A stretch of DNA of 64,000 nt from Helicobacter suis HS1 (GTDB lineage Bacteria > Campylobacterota > Campylobacteria > Campylobacterales > Helicobacteraceae): the NCBI RefSeq assembly GCF_026000295.1, contig NZ_AP026769.1:1302001-1366000 (forward strand), written 5' to 3'. Shown here piece after piece: positions 60,242 through 64,000 of the stretch. The position numbers were made by a program, and so were the translations under genes. How positions within the stretch are numbered: the first letter of the stretch is position 1; the number at the start of each line of letters is the position of its first letter. Under the pieces are notes generated by a model. That model searched no databases, was not told the origin of the DNA, and worked only from the letters and a program-made list of their open reading frames with translations.

Positions 60242-61843
60242 CTATAGCCTTTCTACAATTCTAAAAAAATCTACTAAATAATACCCTAAAGCACCTAACA
60301 ATGCCGAGATAGGCACGGTAACTAGCCATGCCGTGATGATCTTTTTGATCACAGAACGCTTCACTAACTCGCTTTTATAAGCCTTTTTAAGAGATTTGCG
60401 CTCCTTTTTACTCAGACCCACCGTATACTCTAGGGTATTGTTTTCTTTTTGCAAGGCCTTAAGATAGGCTAACATCTCTTTTTTTTGTCTGGGATTGGCT
60501 TTTTCAAAACGATCTAAGAAATTTTTAACAACCGCTTCATCTTCTCCGTGGTGGGCGTCTAAGATCATCTGTTTCATCTCAAACAAACGCTTTTGTAAGA
60601 ATTCGCGTAAAAAACCCACTCCAAAAACCGCCCCGATAGTGATGTGTGTAGAGCTTACAGGAAGACCTAATTTAGAGGCTAATAAAACCGTAACCACTGT
60701 GGCCATAGCAATACAAAAGGCCTGCATTTTATCTAACTCCGTGATCTCACTACCCACGGTTTTAATCAGCCTTGGCCCATATAAACTCAAACCTGTAGCA
60801 ATCCCTAGCCCACCAATGAGCATAATCCATGCAGGCGCATAGGCTTTAGTAGGAATGGCATGGTTACCCCACTCTTGCAGGCTTTGTACAATGGCGGCTA
60901 GAGGGCCTACGGCATTGGCTACATCATTGGTTCCATGAGCAAAACTTAAAAGGGCTGCGCTAAAAATTAAAGGCCAAGTAAAAAGGGTATGTATGCTCTC
61001 TCTTGTGTTTTCTAAACTGGGTAATTTTTTCTTAACATAACTTCTAAAACCTATATAAGCCAGAAAACCCACCCCCACACTTAAACCTAATTCCTGCCAC
61101 ATTGCTAAAGTCAAATGTAATACTTTGGCCAGCATAAACCAGCTAAAAGATAACCCCATTCCCCCAACAATTGCAGACATGGATTTTAAAGCAGCCGCCT
61201 TTTTATCCTCCCTATCGCTTAAGATGTATTTAAAAAGCACCAATAAGCCCATAGCAATTCCCCCGCCCATTAAAGGAGAAATAATCCAACTGCCTACAAT
61301 CCCCCCTAAAAAAGACCAGTTAACAGCCCCTAAGCCTCCAGCTACTAGACCTGCCCCTAAAATCCCACCTACAATGGAGTGTGTGGTAGATACAGGTGCG
61401 CCAATGGCTGTAGCTAGGTGTAACCAAATTGCTCCGGAAAGCAAAGCAGAGAACATCATACCTACAAACACCGTAGTACTTTGGATATGAGCTGGATTGA
61501 TGATTTTACCCTTAATGCTTTGTACTACCTCAGAACCAGCTAGCACCGCCCCTAATACCTCACAAATAGCCGCAATTAAAATAGCCATGCTTAGAGTAAT
61601 GGTTTGTGAACCCACTAAGGGACCTACATTATTAGCCACATCATTAGCGCCAATATTCATTGCCATGTAACCGCCTACAACGGTGGCTAAAGCTAATAAA
61701 GGCATGTGTAAATTGGCATGCCCGAAGAAAAGCGCCATACCGGCGATAATTACGACAAAGACAATGGCTAAAGTGATCTTGACATTGTCGCGCTGGAGTT
61801 TTCTAAAGGCTTTTTGGAATGAAGTAGCGCTTTTGGATTTCAT
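60242..61843 (-). CDS. pit: Inorganic phosphate transporter, PiT family
   Basis: A 533-residue transporter with about eleven membrane segments. The duplicated PiT signatures are GANDVANNVGPLVGS near residue 70 and GTNDVANAVGPLAAI near 310, with STTHSIVGGILGAGLV and SSTHITIGAVFGVG. A helical cytoplasmic stretch of about 110 residues (ALQKENNTLEYTVG) precedes a final segment. It imports phosphate with H+ or Na+. The gene is divergent from nfu. Confidence 0.94.
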   Translation of the reverse strand: MKSKSATSFQKAFRKLQRDNVKITLAIVFVVIIAGMALFFGHANLHMPLLALATVVGGYMAMNIGANDVANNVGPLVGSQTITLSMAILIAAICEVLGAVLAGSEVVQSIKGKIINPAHIQSTTVFVGMMFSALLSGAIWLHLATAIGAPVSTTHSIVGGILGAGLVAGGLGAVNWSFLGGIVGSWIISPLMGGGIAMGLLVLFKYILSDREDKKAAALKSMSAIVGGMGLSFSWFMLAKVLHLTLAMWQELGLSVGVGFLAYIGFRSYVKKKLPSLENTRESIHTLFTWPLIFSAALLSFAHGTNDVANAVGPLAAIVQSLQEWGNHAIPTKAYAPAWIMLIGGLGIATGLSLYGPRLIKTVGSEITELDKMQAFCIAMATVVTVLLASKLGLPVSSTHITIGAVFGVGFLREFLQKRLFEMKQMILDAHHGEDEAVVKNFLDRFEKANPRQKKEMLAYLKALQKENNTLEYTVGLSKKERKSLKKAYKSELVKRSVIKKIITAWLVTVPISALLGALGYYLVDFFRIVERL

Positions 61844-61936
61844 TGAGGGGCTTATTTTAATACAAAAATCTCTAAAAAATGCTTAAATTAACCCTAGTTG
61901 TAGTTACTATCCATTGGCATTTTTAGGGTTATAAGT

Positions 61937-61942
61937 TATAAT
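61937..61942 (+). promoter_or_regulatory. -10 box for nfu
   Basis: A perfect TATAAT lies 24 bases before the nfu ATG, with ATGGAGG as ribosome site between. It probably drives nfu, the TPR-like gene and murE together. Confidence 0.55.
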
Positions 61943-61966
61943 AAGACTTCTTAATGGAGGCGCAAA

Positions 61967-62236
61967 ATGGTATTTAGCGATCAAGAATTACAAAAACCTG
62001 TACAAAGGGCTTTAGAAAAAATCCGCCCTGTGCTGCTTAGAGACGGGGGTGATGTGGTGCTTTTAGGGATTAAAGAGGCTAAGGTTTATGTGAGTTTAGA
62101 GGGGGCATGTAAGGGTTGTTCTAGCAGTGCTAACACCCTTAAATTTGGCATTGAGCGTTGTTTGCAAGAGGAAATCCACCCAGATATGGAGGTTGTACAT
62201 GTCTCTAAGGAACAATATGCGCGACTTTTTTCTTAA
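61967..62236 (+). CDS. nfu: NifU-like iron-sulfur carrier (Nfu)
   Basis: An 89-residue protein consisting only of the NifU C-terminal domain: RPVLLRDGGDVVLLGI and the cluster-binding C-x2-C in GACKGCSSS. Nfu proteins carry [4Fe-4S] clusters to target enzymes. A TATAAT box and GGAGG site precede the ATG. Fourteen bases separate it from the TPR-like gene, in the same order as H. pylori. Confidence 0.93.
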   Translation: MVFSDQELQKPVQRALEKIRPVLLRDGGDVVLLGIKEAKVYVSLEGACKGCSSSANTLKFGIERCLQEEIHPDMEVVHVSKEQYARLFS

Positions 62237-62250
62237 AGGTTACCGGATTT

Positions 62251-62871
62251 ATGACCAATGACCCGAAAAAGCGGACGCTCAATGCGCAGGGTTATGAGGC
62301 TTTTTTACAAAAGCAGTATTTTAGAGCTATTTTTTTGTTTGGGCAGGCGTTATTTTTAGACTCCACAGATGGCCATGCCAAGATTGGGCTACTTCTTAGC
62401 GATATTGCTTTAGATTTTCCAAAAGAAGCCCATAGTTTTTACGAGCTTTATAAAAATTTACTAGATTCCCAACCGCGCCGTCACAAAATCAGTATCCAAC
62501 ACCAAATCCTAGACCTTATTTCTTCCTTTGATGAGAGTTTAAGCAGAATGGCTCAGGCTTTTGGGGAGGAAAACCAACTCAAAACAGAAGGTTTAGACGG
62601 AATTTTATACGCAGATTTTAAAGCTATGTGTGTGGGTAAGGATTTTAAAGAAGTGTTTGAAAATCTCATGTTTAGCACGAAGGTGATCTTTGATAAAAGG
62701 GAGGATTTTTACGAGTTTTTAGACAGTTTGGTTGAAAATGCCTTTTATGACATGTCTATTTCTTACATTGAAAACATGCGCGAACTTTTATGGTATGACT
62801 CAAGAATTTCTGCCATTTTACAAAAAGCTCTCATGCTAGAAAAACAATCCCCAAAAGCACACAAGAAGTGA
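62251..62871 (+). CDS. TPR-like hypothetical protein
   Basis: A 206-residue, mostly helical cytoplasmic protein. The first 70 residues read like a tetratricopeptide pair (YEAFLQKQYFRAIFLFGQALFLD, then AHSFYELYKNLLDS); the rest (FKEVFENLMFSTKVIFDK, LLWYDSRISAILQKAL) is helical and acidic. It has no known enzymatic motif. Its place between nfu and murE is conserved in H. pylori. The stop overlaps the murE GTG by three bases, implying coupled translation. Confidence 0.8.
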   Translation: MTNDPKKRTLNAQGYEAFLQKQYFRAIFLFGQALFLDSTDGHAKIGLLLSDIALDFPKEAHSFYELYKNLLDSQPRRHKISIQHQILDLISSFDESLSRMAQAFGEENQLKTEGLDGILYADFKAMCVGKDFKEVFENLMFSTKVIFDKREDFYEFLDSLVENAFYDMSISYIENMRELLWYDSRISAILQKALMLEKQSPKAHKK

Positions 62872-64000
62872 AAATTTCTAAAGAAATCCAGATTGGGCGG
62901 TGTTTTACACATCTTAGCGATGATACAAGAGAATTAGATCAAGATACCTTATTAGTACAAACCCCCACTAATACGCGATTTGTACAGCAATATTTACAAG
63001 AGCACCGCGTGCCTTGTATCCATGCTAAAGAGCTTAAAAAATATTTTAATACAGATGTTAGAATCATTGGCATTACGGGTACTAATGGAAAAACCACAAC
63101 GGCTAGTTTGATTTATTCCTTGCTTTTAGATTTGGGTTATTCATGTGCGCTCTTAGGCACGCGGGGGTTTTTTTTCAACGATTCTTGTTTAAAACAAAAG
63201 GGTTTGACCACACCTAGCCTCTTAGAAGTCTATGCCAATATAGAACAAGCCACAAATAGAGGGGCGCATTATTTTGTGATGGAGGTGAGTTCTCATGCCA
63301 TTAATCAAGAGCGCATTTTGGGGTTAGATTTTAGCGCCAAAGTGATTACAAATATCACTAGCGATCATTTAGACTACCATGGCAACTTAGAAGAGTATCG
63401 CCGCGTGAAAAATGCATTTTTAAGCGATGAGAGTTTAAAAATCATTAACCGCGATGATGCCTTTGTGCGCTTTAACCCTAAAAATGCCTATGGCTATGCC
63501 ATTGAACATAAAACCCATTTAAGCGTGAATGCCTATAGTTTGCAGGGTCTGAGTGCGCATATTTGTTTTACTGAAAAACCCGGCCGTTATCAAAATTCTG
63601 AATTTGAAGAGGGCTTATTATACTCGCCTCTTGTAGGAAGGCATAATCTTTATAATCTCTTAGCTGGAATTTTATGTGTCAAACTATTAACTAAAAAATC
63701 TCTCAAAACACTTTGTGATTTAATCCCACATTTCCTAGGGGTAAAGGGGCGTATGGAAGTGGTGCATGAGCAGCCTTTAGTGATTGTAGATTTTGCCCAT
63801 ACTGCTGATGGATTTGAACAAATTTTTAATAGCTTTAAGACAAGAAAGATCAAAGCCCTTTTTGGAGCGGGGGGCAATCGCGATAAAAGCAAACGCCCCT
63901 TAATGGGAGCAATTGCTTGCAAATACGCCTCTAAAGTCTATATCACCTCTGATAACCCGCGCTATGAGGAGCCAATGGCTATTATGCAAGATATTTTAGT
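62868..64000 (+). CDS. murE: UDP-MurNAc-tripeptide synthetase MurE, 5' part
   Basis: An open frame of 377 codons running off the window. It has the Mur ligase P-loop GITGTNGKTTTASL, TTPSLLEVYANIEQA, MEVSSHAINQERI, NITSDHLDYHG, the carbamylated-lysine region GVKGRMEVV, DFAHTADG and TSDNPR, where DNPR selects meso-diaminopimelate. It adds diaminopimelate to UDP-MurNAc-dipeptide in peptidoglycan synthesis. The start is GTG at 62868, overlapping the preceding stop as GTGA; the first 60 residues are the short, variable Helicobacter N-terminus. The 3' end lies outside. Confidence 0.93.
   Translation, partial: MKISKEIQIGRCFTHLSDDTRELDQDTLLVQTPTNTRFVQQYLQEHRVPCIHAKELKKYFNTDVRIIGITGTNGKTTTASLIYSLLLDLGYSCALLGTRGFFFNDSCLKQKGLTTPSLLEVYANIEQATNRGAHYFVMEVSSHAINQERILGLDFSAKVITNITSDHLDYHGNLEEYRRVKNAFLSDESLKIINRDDAFVRFNPKNAYGYAIEHKTHLSVNAYSLQGLSAHICFTEKPGRYQNSEFEEGLLYSPLVGRHNLYNLLAGILCVKLLTKKSLKTLCDLIPHFLGVKGRMEVVHEQPLVIVDFAHTADGFEQIFNSFKTRKIKALFGAGGNRDKSKRPLMGAIACKYASKVYITSDNPRYEEPMAIMQDIL

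Noticed and set aside
1-64000. CRISPR array, tRNA or rRNA genes
   Set aside because: No regularly spaced short repeats and no cloverleaf-like or ribosomal RNA sequence was recognised on reading either strand.

Overview
This window is chromosomal DNA of a Helicobacter species, most likely one of the non-pylori gastric helicobacters (H. felis / H. heilmannii / H. bizzozeronii type). The family content fits: an HpaA-family lipoprotein, Hof-like outer-membrane proteins, HypE, the arginine-to-putrescine enzymes SpeA and AguB, and an IS605-type element. Several blocks keep the H. pylori gene order as I remember it: cheY-prmA-ftsH-pssA-copA-copP; lpxF-wecA-pdxJ-pdxA; cysS-murJ; manC-gmd; and murE-(TPR-like)-nfu-pit-tlyC-tolC-hlyD-ABC2-ABC2. 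The species call is inference from these features; no database was searched.

Layout. 1-6.2 kb: end of rpsI, a decayed TnpB tail, a MATE pump overlapping a J-domain gene, a YdcH-type protein, an outer-membrane protein, a small gene behind a FliA-type (sigma-28) promoter, and an RclA-type flavoprotein. 6.2-9.6 kb: mobile-element zone with IS607 remnants, unidentified gene fragments and a complete IS605-type element (tnpA plus tnpB). 9.6-21 kb: two glycosyltransferases, a PDC-like sensor, an HpaA-like lipoprotein, MsbA, copper export (copA/copP), pssA, ftsH, prmA and cheY. 21-29.5 kb: acetyltransferase/oxidoreductase sugar genes, an ABC exporter, an outer-membrane protein, a two-repeat secreted protein, cysS and murJ. 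29.6-39.2 kb: GDP-mannose synthesis (manC, gmd), a second MATE pump, a broken NhaC-type antiporter, aguB, a 50-residue acidic protein, speA and selA. 39.2-49.1 kb: a chemoreceptor, lpxF, wecA, pdxJ, pdxA, an alcohol-dehydrogenase-like enzyme, a lipoprotein, hypE and a two-component system. 49.1-64 kb: an Mla-type (MCE) lipid transport operon, a truncated outer-membrane protein, azlCD, a four-gene tripartite export operon, tlyC, pit, nfu, a TPR-like gene and the start of murE.

The strongest unexplained structure is a set of five exact direct duplications (78, 129, 157, 273 and 276 bp). In each, the right copy lies inside an intact gene or gene pair, and a left copy sits 1684-1761 bp to the left, where it interrupts or cuts short neighbouring genes: an NhaC antiporter, an outer-membrane protein, an ABC permease, a small secreted protein and probably the start of a glycosyltransferase. 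The constant distance and direction suggest one common cause. A gap-filling error in a mate-pair assembly is the explanation I favour; template switching, or insertion with long target duplication as described in H. pylori, are biological alternatives. Genes touched by a left copy should be treated as possibly intact in the living strain.

How the genes work together: envelope biology dominates (lipid A phosphatase, MsbA flippase, Mla transport, MurJ and MurE, WecA and sugar-nucleotide enzymes, outer-membrane proteins). Small systems serve copper efflux, putrescine synthesis, vitamin B6 synthesis, hydrogenase maturation and chemotaxis. No tRNA, rRNA or CRISPR array was recognised.
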